A stretch of DNA of 64,000 nt from Nonomuraea sp. PA05 (lineage in GTDB: Bacteria; Actinomycetota; Actinomycetes; Streptosporangiales; Streptosporangiaceae), in the NCBI RefSeq assembly GCF_008086045.1, contig NZ_VSEY01000045.1, forward strand, positions 1-64,000, read 5' to 3'. The notes below the pieces were generated by a model. The model had not been told where the DNA came from. It searched no databases and saw only the letters and a program-made list of their open reading frames with translations. Made by a program: the position numbers and the translations under genes. Below, piece by piece: positions 14,323 through 22,475 of the stretch; position 1 is the first letter of the stretch, and each line of letters starts with the position of its first letter.

Positions 14323-15309
14323 CTATTCCCGGTGGGAGCGATCCCGAAAAGTCGCCACCGCACCCGGAAACCCGGCCGCCACCTCCGCCGCCGTCCGCAC
14401 GAACTCCGCCAGCGCCCGCGACCGCGCCCCTTCGGGCCAGGCGAGCACCACGGTCGTGGGCGCCGCGTCGAGCACCGGCACGCACACCAGGTCCCGCCGC
14501 ACCTGGTCCCGCACCGACTCCGGCCCCACCACGACAAGCCGCCCGAGCGCGACGAGCTGCATCAACGTCGCCGGCTCGGTCACCTCCGGCTGGGGCGCGG
14601 GCTGACGTGGTCTCGGGCCGGTCGCGTTCGGTTGGGTCGCGGGCCGACGTGGTCTCGGCTCGGTCACCTCCGGCTGGGTCGCGGGCCGACGTGGTCTCGG
14701 GCCGGTCGCGTTCGGCTGTGTCGCGGGCCAGCGCGGTGTCGGGCCGGCGTCGAGGTCGGCCAGGCACACGTGCTCGCGGCCCGCCAGCGGATGGGCGGCC
14801 GTCATGACGGCCACGCTGCCCTCCACCAGCAGCGGCTCGCTGTCGAACCCCGCCAGGTCCTCGTACGGGCTGTGCAGGAACGCCACGTCGGCGGTGCCGT
14901 CGCGGACCAGCCGCGCCCGTTCCGCCACCCCGCACAGCGCCAGCTCCACCGCCACCGCGCCAGGCCGCGCACGGTAGGCGGCCAGCACGCCGGGCAGCAG
15001 CCCGCCGTCGCCTCCCGGCTTCAGCGCGACCACCAGCCGCGGCTCGGTCAGCCCGGCCCGGCGCGTGCGGGCCGTCGCCGCCGCCACCGCGTCGAGGACC
15101 TTGGCGGCCTCCCTGGCGAGCACCTCGCCGGCCGGGGTGAGCGACACCCCGCGGCTGGTCCGCTCGAACAGCAGGACACCGAGGCGCCGTTCCAGCTTCT
15201 GGATCGCCCTCGACAGCGGCGGCTGCGCCATGCCGAGCCGTGCGGCCGCCCGTCCGAAGTGCAGCTCCTCCGCGACGGCCGCGAAGTAGGCCAGCTCGCG
15301 CGTCTCCAT
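14323..15309 (-). CDS. LysR family transcriptional regulator with repeat insertion
   Basis: 328 aa. The N-terminal winged helix-turn-helix is textbook (METRELAYFAAVAEELHFGRAA, QPPLSRAIQKLERRLGVLLFERT). The effector-binding domain follows (RLVVALKPGGDGGLLPGVLAAYR), then from about residue 196 it is interrupted by 50-odd residues of 14-residue tandem repeats (ATQPNATGPRPRRP and ATQPEVTEPRPRRP alternating), before the fold resumes at LMQLVALGRLVVVGPES. I use ATG 15309, the family start. It is divergent from an SDR gene and probably controls it through the palindrome at 15308-15322, which covers its own start codon and so would also allow autorepression. Confidence 0.92.
   Translation of the reverse strand: METRELAYFAAVAEELHFGRAAARLGMAQPPLSRAIQKLERRLGVLLFERTSRGVSLTPAGEVLAREAAKVLDAVAAATARTRRAGLTEPRLVVALKPGGDGGLLPGVLAAYRARPGAVAVELALCGVAERARLVRDGTADVAFLHSPYEDLAGFDSEPLLVEGSVAVMTAAHPLAGREHVCLADLDAGPTPRWPATQPNATGPRPRRPATQPEVTEPRPRRPATQPNATGPRPRQPAPQPEVTEPATLMQLVALGRLVVVGPESVRDQVRRDLVCVPVLDAAPTTVVLAWPEGARSRALAEFVRTAAEVAAGFPGAVATFRDRSHRE
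14573..14722. repeat. 42-bp tandem repeat inside the LysR gene
   Basis: Three full 42-bp units (14597-14638, 14639-14680, 14681-14722) and a partial unit before them. Units alternate between two variants (GCGTTCGG and ACCTCCGG), giving a higher-order 84-bp period. All are in frame and add 14 residues each. Confidence 0.9.
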
Positions 15310-15322
15310 ACCCTCAGGGTAT
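15308..15322. promoter_or_regulatory. Probable LysR operator
   Basis: ATACCCTCAGGGTAT is a perfect 7+1+7 inverted repeat and contains a T-N11-A LysR box (T 15309, A 21321 minus 6000, i.e. 15321). It sits in the 71-bp gap between the divergent lysR and SDR genes and overlaps the lysR start codon. Confidence 0.7.
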
Positions 15323-15380
15323 TGCCCAGGACCCATCGGGTGTTGGCTCCGTCGCCGGGCTCGGTGGTGTGCTTCGTGAC

Positions 15381-16169
15381 ATGACAGACACCACCGCCGT
15401 CGCCCTGGTGACCGGGGCGAACAAGGGCATCGGATACGCGGTCGCCGCCGGGCTCGCGGCTCGGGGCATGACCGTCCTGCTCGGCTCCCGCGACCGCGAG
15501 CGCGGCGAACAGGCCGCCGCCCGCCTCCGCGCCGAACCGGGCATGATCAACCAGACCGGCGCTCAGCCGGGCGTCGCCTACCAGGCCGGCGCCGAGCCGG
15601 ACGTGCGCGTGGTCGTCCTGGACGTCACCGACCCCGCCACCATCGAGGCCGCCGCAGCCTCCCTGGACCGCCTGGACGTGCTGGTCAACAACGCAGGCAT
15701 CTCCGGCCCCACCGACCTGCCCCCCAGCCGGACCCCCGCGACCACCATCCGCGACGTCTTCGAGACGAACGTCATCGGCGTGCTCATGGTCACCAACGCC
15801 ATGCTCCCGCTCCTGAGAAACTCACCCGCCCCCCGCATAGTGAACGTCTCCAGCGGCGTCGGCTCCCTGCACCACCACACCGACCCCGCCCACTACATGT
15901 CGGCCCTCCCGGCCTCCGCCGCCTACCCGCCGTCCAAGGCCGCGCTGAACGCGCTGACCGTGCAGTACGCCAAGGAGCTGCGTAAGGACGGCATGCTGGT
16001 GAACGCCGCCGCCCCCGGCGCCTGTGCCACGGACTTCACCAAGGGCCTGCCGTTCCCGATCACTCGCACGGCAGCGGAGGGGGCGGCCGTGATCATTGAG
16101 CTGGCCACGCTGGGCCCGGACGGGCCTACGGGCGGGTTCTTCGACGACGGCGGCCCCGTGCCGTGGTGA
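15381..16169 (+). CDS. Short-chain dehydrogenase/reductase
   Basis: 262 aa, classical SDR Rossmann fold. Seen: NADP-binding TGANKGIGYAVA near the start, LDVTDP, LVNNAGISGP, the catalytic Ser in IVNVSSGVGS and the catalytic Tyr/Lys in AAYPPSKAALN (YxxSK form), and the PGACATDFT segment. Between the second strand and LDVTDP there is an extra 23-residue stretch made of a 10-residue tandem repeat (15531-15600). Substrate unknown. Divergent LysR regulator; no ribosome site is obvious before the ATG. Confidence 0.92.
   Translation: MTDTTAVALVTGANKGIGYAVAAGLAARGMTVLLGSRDRERGEQAAARLRAEPGMINQTGAQPGVAYQAGAEPDVRVVVLDVTDPATIEAAAASLDRLDVLVNNAGISGPTDLPPSRTPATTIRDVFETNVIGVLMVTNAMLPLLRNSPAPRIVNVSSGVGSLHHHTDPAHYMSALPASAAYPPSKAALNALTVQYAKELRKDGMLVNAAAPGACATDFTKGLPFPITRTAAEGAAVIIELATLGPDGPTGGFFDDGGPVPW
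15531..15600. repeat. 30-bp in-frame tandem repeat in the SDR gene
   Basis: Units 15531-15560 and 15561-15590 plus a 10-bp partial third copy. They encode AEPGMINQTG, AQPGVAYQAG and AEP, inserted in a surface loop of the SDR fold. Confidence 0.8.
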
Positions 16170-16249
16170 CCATAATTTCGGTCAACATTTTCGGTCGGAG
16201 GTCACGAAGTGCGATATCGTGCATGCGGAGAGTGTCGCACCCCGGTACG

Positions 16250-16279
16250 ACAAAACCGCCGGGCGTGGTGCCCGGCGGT
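16250..16279 (-). terminator. Rho-independent terminator of the tRNA gene
   Basis: Perfect 10-bp stem (16255-16264 with 16270-16279) and a 5-nt loop, followed on the minus strand by TTTTG. It lies 4 nt past the encoded CCA of the tRNA. Confidence 0.85.
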
Positions 16280-16286
16280 CGGGTGG

Positions 16287-16360
16287 TGCCCCGGGTGGGA
16301 TTCGAACCCACACTGAATGGATTTTGAGGCCATCGACTCTGCCGATTGGTCTACCGGGGC
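16287..16360 (-). tRNA. tRNA-Leu (CAA), short variable loop
   Basis: Acceptor GCCCCGG pairs perfectly with CCGGGGC; discriminator A at 16287 and CCA encoded at 16284-16286. T arm GTGGG-TTCGAAT-CCCAC is perfect. The anticodon loop CTCAAAA gives anticodon CAA (leucine, UUG). The D stem is 3 bp (GAC/GTC) with an 11-nt loop holding GG, as in leucine/serine tRNAs, but the variable region is only 5 nt (TCAGT) instead of a long arm. The anticodon stem has a C-U mismatch next to the loop. Likely functional given the terminator, but atypical for tRNA-Leu. Confidence 0.88.
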
Positions 16361-16450
16361 GGCATTTGTCCGGTCTGTGATCTCGGAGCGTAGCGCCCCG
16401 AGCCGCACCGGCGTGGATCTAATCTACCGGACGTCTGTACTCTTCTGCTC

Positions 16451-17035
16451 GTGAGTACGCAGCGGCGAGTAGTGATCGCGGAAGACGAGGCCCTGATCCG
16501 CCTCGACCTCAAGGAGATGCTCCAGGAGGACGGCTACGTCGTCGTGGGCGAGGCCGGTGACGGCGAGCAGGCGATCAGGCTGGCCGCCGAGCTGAAGCCC
16601 GACCTCGTGATCCTCGACGTGAAGATGCCGGTGCTCGACGGCATCTCGGCGGCCGAGCGGATCGTGTCCGAGCGGATCGCCCCGTGCCTGATCCTGACCG
16701 CGTTCTCCCAGCGCGACCTGGTCGAGCGGGCCAGGGACGCGGGGGCCATGGCCTACCTGGTCAAGCCGTTCACGAAGGCCGACCTGGTGCCGGCGATCGA
16801 GATGGCGGTGAGCAGGCACGAGGAGATGGTGGCGCTCGCGGCCGAGGTGTCGAGCCTGTCGGAGCGGCTGGAGACCAGGAAGCTGGTCGAGCGGGCCAAG
16901 GGGCAGTTGATGACGCAGCACGGCTGGACGGAGCCGCAGGCGTTCCGATGGATCCAGAAGGCGTCGATGGACCGGCGGCTGAGCATGCGCGAGGTTGCCC
17001 AGATCGTTATCGACGACGCCGCGGAGCGATCCTGA
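16451..17035 (+). CDS. pdtaR: ANTAR-domain response regulator PdtaR
   Basis: 194 aa. Receiver domain at residues 5-120 (VVIAEDEALIRLDL, phospho-acceptor Asp56 in LVILDVKMP, LTAFSQ and LVKPF), then a helix and an ANTAR RNA-binding domain at about 135-190 (RKLVERAKGQLMTQHGWTEPQAFRWIQ...MREVAQIVI). PdtaR is phosphorylated by the sensor kinase PdtaS and acts on nascent RNA by antitermination; PdtaS is not in this window. GTG 16451 lies 7 nt after a -10-like TACTCT, consistent with a leaderless mRNA. Position next to this housekeeping block matches other actinobacteria. Confidence 0.95.
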   Translation: MSTQRRVVIAEDEALIRLDLKEMLQEDGYVVVGEAGDGEQAIRLAAELKPDLVILDVKMPVLDGISAAERIVSERIAPCLILTAFSQRDLVERARDAGAMAYLVKPFTKADLVPAIEMAVSRHEEMVALAAEVSSLSERLETRKLVERAKGQLMTQHGWTEPQAFRWIQKASMDRRLSMREVAQIVIDDAAERS

Positions 17036-17187
17036 AAAATCCCTTTATCAGGTGATTTGCTGCGGCGGGTTGTGGTGCGGTCACGAGTGAGCATCCAACC
17101 GGCTTCGGCCGCTTACCCGGAGGGCGTCCCGGCGCGTAACTGATGGGCGGACGGAAGGTCCGCTCCTCTCGATCGGAGACGCACTCC

Positions 17188-18474
17188 ATGATCCGCATTC
17201 TTCGCGCGCCGCTCGCCGTCACCGCGGCGGCTCTGGCGCTGGCGGCGTGCTCGCCGGGCGGCACGACCGCCGGCACCGCCCCCTCGGGCTCCGCGCAGCC
17301 GCCGTCGGCGACGGCTCCGCAGGGCGACGGCACGCTGCGCGTCGGCACGGTGCTGCCGCAGACCGGGTCGCTCGCCTATCTCGGGCCACCCATGTTCGGG
17401 GGCGTCGATCTGGCGCTCAAGGAGATCAACGAGGCCGGCGGGGTGCTCGGCAAGCCGGTGCAGAAGTCCGACACGGACTCGGGCGACTCGACCACCAACA
17501 TCGCCTCGCAGTCGGTGGACAAGCTGCTGGCGCAGAAGGCCGACGCCATCATCGGCGCGGCGTCCTCGTCGGTGTCCGAATCGGTCATCGACAAGATCAC
17601 GCGCGCGGGCGTCGTGCAGTTCTCGCCCGCCAACACCTCCGACAAGTTCACCACGATCGAGGACAAGGGGCTGTACTTCCGTACGGCGCCGCCGGACAAG
17701 CTGCAGGGCCGCGTGCTGGGTGACCTGGTGGTCTCCGACGGCAACGACACCATCGGCATCCTGGCCATGCAGGACTCCTATGGCTCCGGCCTGGCCGACC
17801 AGGTGACCAAGACGGCCCAGGACGGCGGCGCGGAGGTCGTGGAGCGGGTGGACTACGACCCGAAGGCCGCCGACTTCTCCGCCGACGTCGCCAAGATCAA
17901 GGCCAAGAACCCCAAGGGCATCGTGCTCATCGGCTTCGAGGAGACCGCCAAGGTCGTGCAGGAGCTGGTCAAGCAGGGGCTGACCAGCGACAAGTACAAG
18001 TGGTACATGGTCGACGGCAACATGTCGAACACCAACTTCGTCAAGACGCCCAAGGGCACGATGGACGGGGTCAAGGGCACGGTGCCGGGGGCCGAGGCGC
18101 CCGAGGCGTTCCAGAAGCGGTTGCTGCAGGTCAACCCGAAGCTGACCGAGTACACCTACGCGGCGGAGTCGTACGACGCCGTGACGCTCGTGGCCCTGGC
18201 GGCGGAGGCCGCCAAGGCGGACACGGGCACGGCGATCGCGGGCAAGCTGGTGGACGTCAGCAAGGGCGGCACCAAGTGCACGGGCTTCAAGGAGTGCGCC
18301 GACCTGCTCAAGGCGGGATCGGACATCGACTACGACGGCGTCAGCGGGCCGGTGGACTTCAACGACGTGGGTGACCCGTCGGTCGCGACGATCGGGGTCT
18401 ACCAGTACGGGCCGGACAACAAGTTCAACGCCGCCAAGGCGACCGAATATCGCCGGGGAGCCATCGACGGCTGA
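17188..18474 (+). CDS. Branched-chain amino acid ABC transporter substrate-binding lipoprotein (paralogue 1)
   Basis: 428 aa. Start at 17188 gives a lipoprotein signal (MIRILRAPLAV...ALAAC lipobox) with CGGAGA 8 nt upstream; an upstream ATG at 17143 adds a charged, unlikely leader. The mature part is a type I periplasmic-binding fold (Peripla_BP_6/LivJ): LRVGTVLPQTGSLAYLGPP, KEINEAGGVLGKPV, AIIGAASSSVSESVID and the lobe-2 FAVLAMQDSYGSGLADQ-type segment. It should deliver Leu/Ile/Val or a related solute to LivHMGF, which lies 5 kb away on the opposite strand. A terminator follows at once. Confidence 0.92.
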   Translation: MIRILRAPLAVTAAALALAACSPGGTTAGTAPSGSAQPPSATAPQGDGTLRVGTVLPQTGSLAYLGPPMFGGVDLALKEINEAGGVLGKPVQKSDTDSGDSTTNIASQSVDKLLAQKADAIIGAASSSVSESVIDKITRAGVVQFSPANTSDKFTTIEDKGLYFRTAPPDKLQGRVLGDLVVSDGNDTIGILAMQDSYGSGLADQVTKTAQDGGAEVVERVDYDPKAADFSADVAKIKAKNPKGIVLIGFEETAKVVQELVKQGLTSDKYKWYMVDGNMSNTNFVKTPKGTMDGVKGTVPGAEAPEAFQKRLLQVNPKLTEYTYAAESYDAVTLVALAAEAAKADTGTAIAGKLVDVSKGGTKCTGFKECADLLKAGSDIDYDGVSGPVDFNDVGDPSVATIGVYQYGPDNKFNAAKATEYRRGAIDG

Positions 18475-18483
18475 CCATTCCCG

Positions 18484-18510
18484 CCCTGGCCCCGTTATTT
18501 AGGGCCAGGG
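18484..18510 (+). terminator. Terminator after binding-protein paralogue 1
   Basis: Perfect 9-bp stem (18484-18492 with 18502-18510), 9-nt AT-rich loop, then CACCCCTCTTTT. Ten nt after the stop codon. Confidence 0.8.
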
Positions 18511-18533
18511 CACCCCTCTTTTGGGATGTGTCC

Positions 18534-18549
18534 GTAACTCTGACGAAAC
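18534..18549 (+). promoter_or_regulatory. GlnR-like box upstream of binding-protein paralogue 2
   Basis: GTAAC-TCTGAC-GAAAC matches the actinobacterial GlnR consensus (gTnAc-n6-GaAAc) exactly. It lies 148 bp before the start of the second binding protein, in an AT-rich segment (18530-18600) that stands out from the genome average and probably carries the promoter. Only one a/b pair is evident. Confidence 0.5.
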
Positions 18550-18696
18550 AGACCATTACTCAGCGTATTTAAGACATTACGATCCAATATAAAAGTCGGG
18601 TAAGAACTCCCCCTCTTCGGGTCCGGCAGGCATGCTGAGCTCGGAAAACCCGGCGAAGGTGATCGTCTCTTCGCCGAGATTGGGGGAGTCTCTTCT

Positions 18697-20010
18697 ATGA
18701 ACCGCATTGCTCCGATGGGGCGCCTGCTGGCCGTGGCGGCCGCGGCGAGCCTGGCACTGACGGCCTGTGGCGGCGGTGGCGACACGGCCGGGGAGACCGC
18801 GGCGTCCACCGCGCCGTCCGCCGCGACGTCCACGGCGGCCTCCTCGGCGCCGGCGGCGAAGGGCGACGGCACGCTGACCCTCGGCACGGTGCTGCCGCAG
18901 ACCGGTTCGCTGGCGTTCCTCGGCCCGCCCGAGTTCGCCGGTGTGGACCAGGCCGTCAAGGAGATCAACGAGGCGGGCGGCGTCCTCGGCAAGCCGGTCA
19001 CCAAGGTGCACACCGACTCCGGCGACACCACCACGAACATCGCCTCGCAGTCGGTGGACAAGCTGCTCGGGCAGAAGGCCGACGCCATCATCGGCGCCGC
19101 GTCCTCGTCGGTGTCGGAGTCGATCATCGACAAGATCACCGGGGCGGGGGTCGTGCAGTTCTCGCCGGCCAACACCTCCGACAAGTTCACCACGATCGAG
19201 GACAACGGGCTCTACTTCCGTACGGCGCCGCCGGACAAGCTGCAGGGCCGCGTGCTGGGTGACCTGATCGCCGCGGACGGCAACGACACCGTCGGCATCC
19301 TGGCCATGCAGGACTCCTACGGCTCCGGCCTGGCCGACCAGATCACCAAGACGGCCGAGGCGGCCGGCGCGAGCGTCGTGGAGCGGGTCGACTACGACCC
19401 GAAGGCGGCCGAGTTCTCCGCCGACGTGGCCAAGATCAAGGCCAAGAACCCGAAGGCCGTGGTGCTGATCGGGTTCGAGGAGGGCGCCAAGGTCGTGGCC
19501 GAGCTGGTCAAGCAGGGCCTGACCGCCGACAAGGTGAAGTGGTACATGGTGGACGGCAACATGTCGAACACCAACTACCTGAAGATGCCCAAGGGCACGC
19601 TCACCGGGGTCAAGGGCACCATCCCGGGCGCCGAGGCTCCCGAGGAGTTCAGGGACAAGCTGCGCAAGCTCGACCCCAAGCTCGACGACTTCACCTACGC
19701 CGCCGAGTCGTACGACGCGGCGAACCTCATCGCGCTGGCCGCGGAGGCCGCCAAGGACGACAGCGGCGCGTCCATCGCGGGCAAGCTGGCCGAGGTGAGC
19801 GGCGGCGGCGAGAAGTGCAAGAGCTTCAAGGAGTGCGTCGACCTGCTCAAGGCCGGTAAGGACATCGACTACGACGGGATCAGCGGCCCCGTCGAGTTCG
19901 ACGCCAACGGCGACCCGTCCGTGGCGACCATCGGGGTCTACCAGTACGGCGACGACAACAAGTACGCCAGCAAGGCCCTGGAGTACAGGACCGGCAAGAT
20001 CGAGGGCTGA
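18697..20010 (+). CDS. Branched-chain amino acid ABC transporter substrate-binding lipoprotein (paralogue 2)
   Basis: 437 aa, closely related to its two neighbours. Lipoprotein signal MNRIAPMGRLLAV...ALTAC, a Gly/Ala/Thr/Ser linker of about 35 residues, then the Peripla_BP_6 fold with LTLGTVLPQTGSLAFLGPP and the C-terminal CKSFKECVDLLKAG motif. GGGGGAG precedes the ATG. It has its own leader with a GlnR-like box, so it may be the nitrogen-regulated copy. A 54-bp stretch (19213-19266) is identical to one in paralogue 1 (17674-17727). Confidence 0.92.
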   Translation: MNRIAPMGRLLAVAAAASLALTACGGGGDTAGETAASTAPSAATSTAASSAPAAKGDGTLTLGTVLPQTGSLAFLGPPEFAGVDQAVKEINEAGGVLGKPVTKVHTDSGDTTTNIASQSVDKLLGQKADAIIGAASSSVSESIIDKITGAGVVQFSPANTSDKFTTIEDNGLYFRTAPPDKLQGRVLGDLIAADGNDTVGILAMQDSYGSGLADQITKTAEAAGASVVERVDYDPKAAEFSADVAKIKAKNPKAVVLIGFEEGAKVVAELVKQGLTADKVKWYMVDGNMSNTNYLKMPKGTLTGVKGTIPGAEAPEEFRDKLRKLDPKLDDFTYAAESYDAANLIALAAEAAKDDSGASIAGKLAEVSGGGEKCKSFKECVDLLKAGKDIDYDGISGPVEFDANGDPSVATIGVYQYGDDNKYASKALEYRTGKIEG

Positions 20011-20064
20011 CCGCCGCCCGCCCCTTCCCCTCGTGACGTGCCAGGGGGAGGGGCGGTCGCGTTC

Positions 20065-20928
20065 TCAGGAGGGCAGGCCGCAGGCGCGCTTGGCGTAGCC
20101 GAGGAGGCGGTCCTGGAGCGGCTTGGGCGGGGTGACGATCACCACGCGTTCCTCGCCGCCGTCCAGTGACGCCCGCACCGGGAACAGGAAGGCCTTCTTG
20201 GCCTCGGCGAAGGCGTGTCCGGAGCACGCGCCGGGGGTGAGCTGGATCGGCAGCTCCAGGCGCTGCGCCCCCGCGGCCAGCGTGCCCAGCGGCCTGCTGT
20301 CGGGGGTGACGATGTAGTGGGTGGTGCCGCCGACGTCGTTGACGGTCACCGCGCCCTGGCCGCGCCGCGTGAGCACCAGGCTGCCGCGCATCGCCGGCTC
20401 CGACTTGGGCCCCGTCTCCGTCCACGTGGGGCCGAACGCGATGTCCGCGGCCTGCTTGACGAGGAACGCCGAGCACTCGTCCCGCAGCAGCCTGGTCAGC
20501 AGCGGATCCGGGTGCGGCACCTGGAACACCACCTTGCGGGGCTGCTCCGAGCCGGTGCTCACGTGGGCCACGACGGTCGCGGGCCGCACCTCGGGCAGGC
20601 CCTGGGGGAGGCAGTTGGCGGCGCCGTACGGGACGGGCAGGTCCGTGCGTTCGGTCTTCCTGATGACGGCGTCGGTCCGCCGCGCCGGAAGCGTCGCGAA
20701 GGACGGCGTGACGAGCTGGACATCAGCAAAATAAACAGGTGTTTCACTAGTATTTCGGACAGCCACTTGAAGCGCGTGCACCGCTTCGTCCGAACGATAT
20801 TGGGCCAGCGAAACGGACACACCGGGCGGCGGCCCCACCGGCGGGGGAGCGGGCGGTGGAGGGGAACCGCAGCCTGCGGCGAACGCGACCGCGAGCAGGA
20901 GAGGCGTTTTGCGCTTCACCCGTCGCAC
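20065..20928 (-). CDS. Putative lipoprotein of unknown function
   Basis: 287 aa from GTG 20928 (GTG 20919 is the alternative). Signal RRVKRKTPLLLAVAFAAGC with an AAGC lipobox, then a Pro-rich linker and a domain with two parts containing VAVRNTSETPVYFADVQLVTPSF and LPIQLTPGACSGHAFAEAKKAFLFPV. Two cysteines (CLPQ and DECSAF, GACSGH) could form disulfides outside the cell. I do not recognise the family. It lies between binding-protein paralogues 2 and 3 on the opposite strand and may be an unrelated insertion in that cluster. Confidence 0.7.
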   Translation of the reverse strand: MRRVKRKTPLLLAVAFAAGCGSPPPPAPPPVGPPPGVSVSLAQYRSDEAVHALQVAVRNTSETPVYFADVQLVTPSFATLPARRTDAVIRKTERTDLPVPYGAANCLPQGLPEVRPATVVAHVSTGSEQPRKVVFQVPHPDPLLTRLLRDECSAFLVKQAADIAFGPTWTETGPKSEPAMRGSLVLTRRGQGAVTVNDVGGTTHYIVTPDSRPLGTLAAGAQRLELPIQLTPGACSGHAFAEAKKAFLFPVRASLDGGEERVVIVTPPKPLQDRLLGYAKRACGLPS

Positions 20929-21107
20929 ATTAAGCGTCCCCGCGCAGCTCTCGTAAGTTGAGGAGTGATTACGACTCCGCATCCAAGTGCCGACAGTTCT
21001 CCAGCGGATCTGGTTCGAGTGTGCAGCGATTTTGTACGTTTCCTGCATTCGATCGGGAACGCTCGGCGGTGCTGAGGATCCCGGCCTGGAATCGGAGGAG
21101 ACACTTC

Positions 21108-22403
21108 ATGATCCGCATTGCTCCCGTGGGACGGGCGCTGGCTGTCGTGGCTGCCACCAGCCTCGCCCTGACAGCCTGCGGTGGTGGCGGCGGTGACACC
21201 GCCACACAGGCTTCCCAGAGTGCCGCGCCGGCCTCGTCCGCCCCCGCGGCGAAGGGTGACGGCACCCTGACGCTCGGCACGCTGCTGCCCCAGACCGGTT
21301 CGCTGGCGTTCCTCGGCCCGCCCGAGTTCGCGGGCGTCGACCTCGCGCTCAAGGAGATCAACGAGGCCGGCGGCGTCCTCGGCAAGCCGGTGCAGAAGTT
21401 CGACACCGACTCGGGCGACACCACCACCAACATCGCCTCGCAGTCGGTGGACAAGCTGCTCGCGCAGAAGGCCGACGCCATCATCGGCGCGGCGTCCTCG
21501 TCGGTGTCGGAGTCGGTGATCGACAAGATCACGGGCGCCGGTGTGGTGCACTTCTCCCCGGCCAACACCTCCGACAAGTTCACCACGATCGAGGACAAGG
21601 GCCTCTACTTCCGTACGTCCCCTCCGGACAAGCTGCAGGGCCGCGTGCTGGGTGACCTGATCGTCGCCGACGGCAACGACACCGTCGGCATCATGGCCAT
21701 GCAGGACTCCTACGGCACCGGCCTGGCCGACCAGGTCCAGAAGACGGTGACCGAGGGCGGCGCCGAGGTCGTCGAGCGCGTCGACTACGACCCCAAGGCC
21801 GCCGACTTCTCCGCCGACGTCGCCAAGCTGAAGGCCAAGAACCCCAAGGGCATCGTGCTGATCGGCTTCGAGGAGACCGCCAAGGTCGTCCAGGAGCTGG
21901 TCAAGCAGGGCCTGCCGGCCGACAAGCACAAGTGGTACATGGTGGACGGCAACACGTCGAACACCAACTACGTCAAGATGCCCAAGGGCACGCTGAACGG
22001 CGTCAAGGGCACCATCCCCGGCGCGGCGGCTCCGGAGGAGTTCCAGAAGAAGCTCACCGGGGTCGACCCCGACCTGGAGGACTTCAGCTACGCCCCCGAG
22101 TCCTACGACGCGGCGAACCTGATCGCGCTGGCGGCCGAGGCGGCCAAGAGCGACGCGGGCGTGGACATCGCGGCCAAGCTGGCGGAGGTCAGCAAGGGCG
22201 GCACGAAGTGCAAGAGCTTCAAGGAGTGCGTCGACCTGCTGAAGGCCGGCACGGACATCGACTACGACGGCGTCAGCGGTCCGGTCGAGTTCAACGAGGC
22301 CGGTGACCCGGCCGTCGCCACCATCGGCATCTACCAGTACGGCGACGACAACAAGTACGCCACCAAGGCGCTGGAGTACCGCACCGGCAACATCGCCGGC
22401 TGA
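21108..22403 (+). CDS. Branched-chain amino acid ABC transporter substrate-binding lipoprotein (paralogue 3)
   Basis: 431 aa. GGAGGAG lies 7 nt before ATG 21108; signal MIRIAPVGRALAV...ALTAC. Same Peripla_BP_6 fold, with LTLGTLLPQTGSLAFLGPP, NEAGGVLGKPVQKFDTDSGD and a C-terminal EFNEAGDPAVATIGIYQYGDDNKYATKALEYRTG. Compared with the others it has VVHFSPANTS (His where they have Gln) and YFRTSPP, near the hinge, which may alter ligand choice. Own terminator at 22427-22457. Confidence 0.92.
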   Translation: MIRIAPVGRALAVVAATSLALTACGGGGGDTATQASQSAAPASSAPAAKGDGTLTLGTLLPQTGSLAFLGPPEFAGVDLALKEINEAGGVLGKPVQKFDTDSGDTTTNIASQSVDKLLAQKADAIIGAASSSVSESVIDKITGAGVVHFSPANTSDKFTTIEDKGLYFRTSPPDKLQGRVLGDLIVADGNDTVGIMAMQDSYGTGLADQVQKTVTEGGAEVVERVDYDPKAADFSADVAKLKAKNPKGIVLIGFEETAKVVQELVKQGLPADKHKWYMVDGNTSNTNYVKMPKGTLNGVKGTIPGAAAPEEFQKKLTGVDPDLEDFSYAPESYDAANLIALAAEAAKSDAGVDIAAKLAEVSKGGTKCKSFKECVDLLKAGTDIDYDGVSGPVEFNEAGDPAVATIGIYQYGDDNKYATKALEYRTGNIAG

Positions 22404-22426
22404 CGACCTCTCCGCGACATCAACAG

Positions 22427-22457
22427 ACAGGGCCCGGTCACACCGACCGGGCCCTGT
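22427..22457. terminator. Bidirectional terminator between convergent genes
   Basis: Perfect 13-bp stem (22427-22439 with 22445-22457) and 5-nt loop, between the stop of binding-protein paralogue 3 and the stop of the convergent lipoprotein gene. Confidence 0.75.
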
Positions 22458-22475
22458 GCCTTGCACCGGGTACCG

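Noticed and set aside
16284-16360. tRNA gene as an integration (att) site
   Set aside because: No integrase, excisionase or duplicated tRNA 3' end is nearby; the flanking genes are core chromosome.
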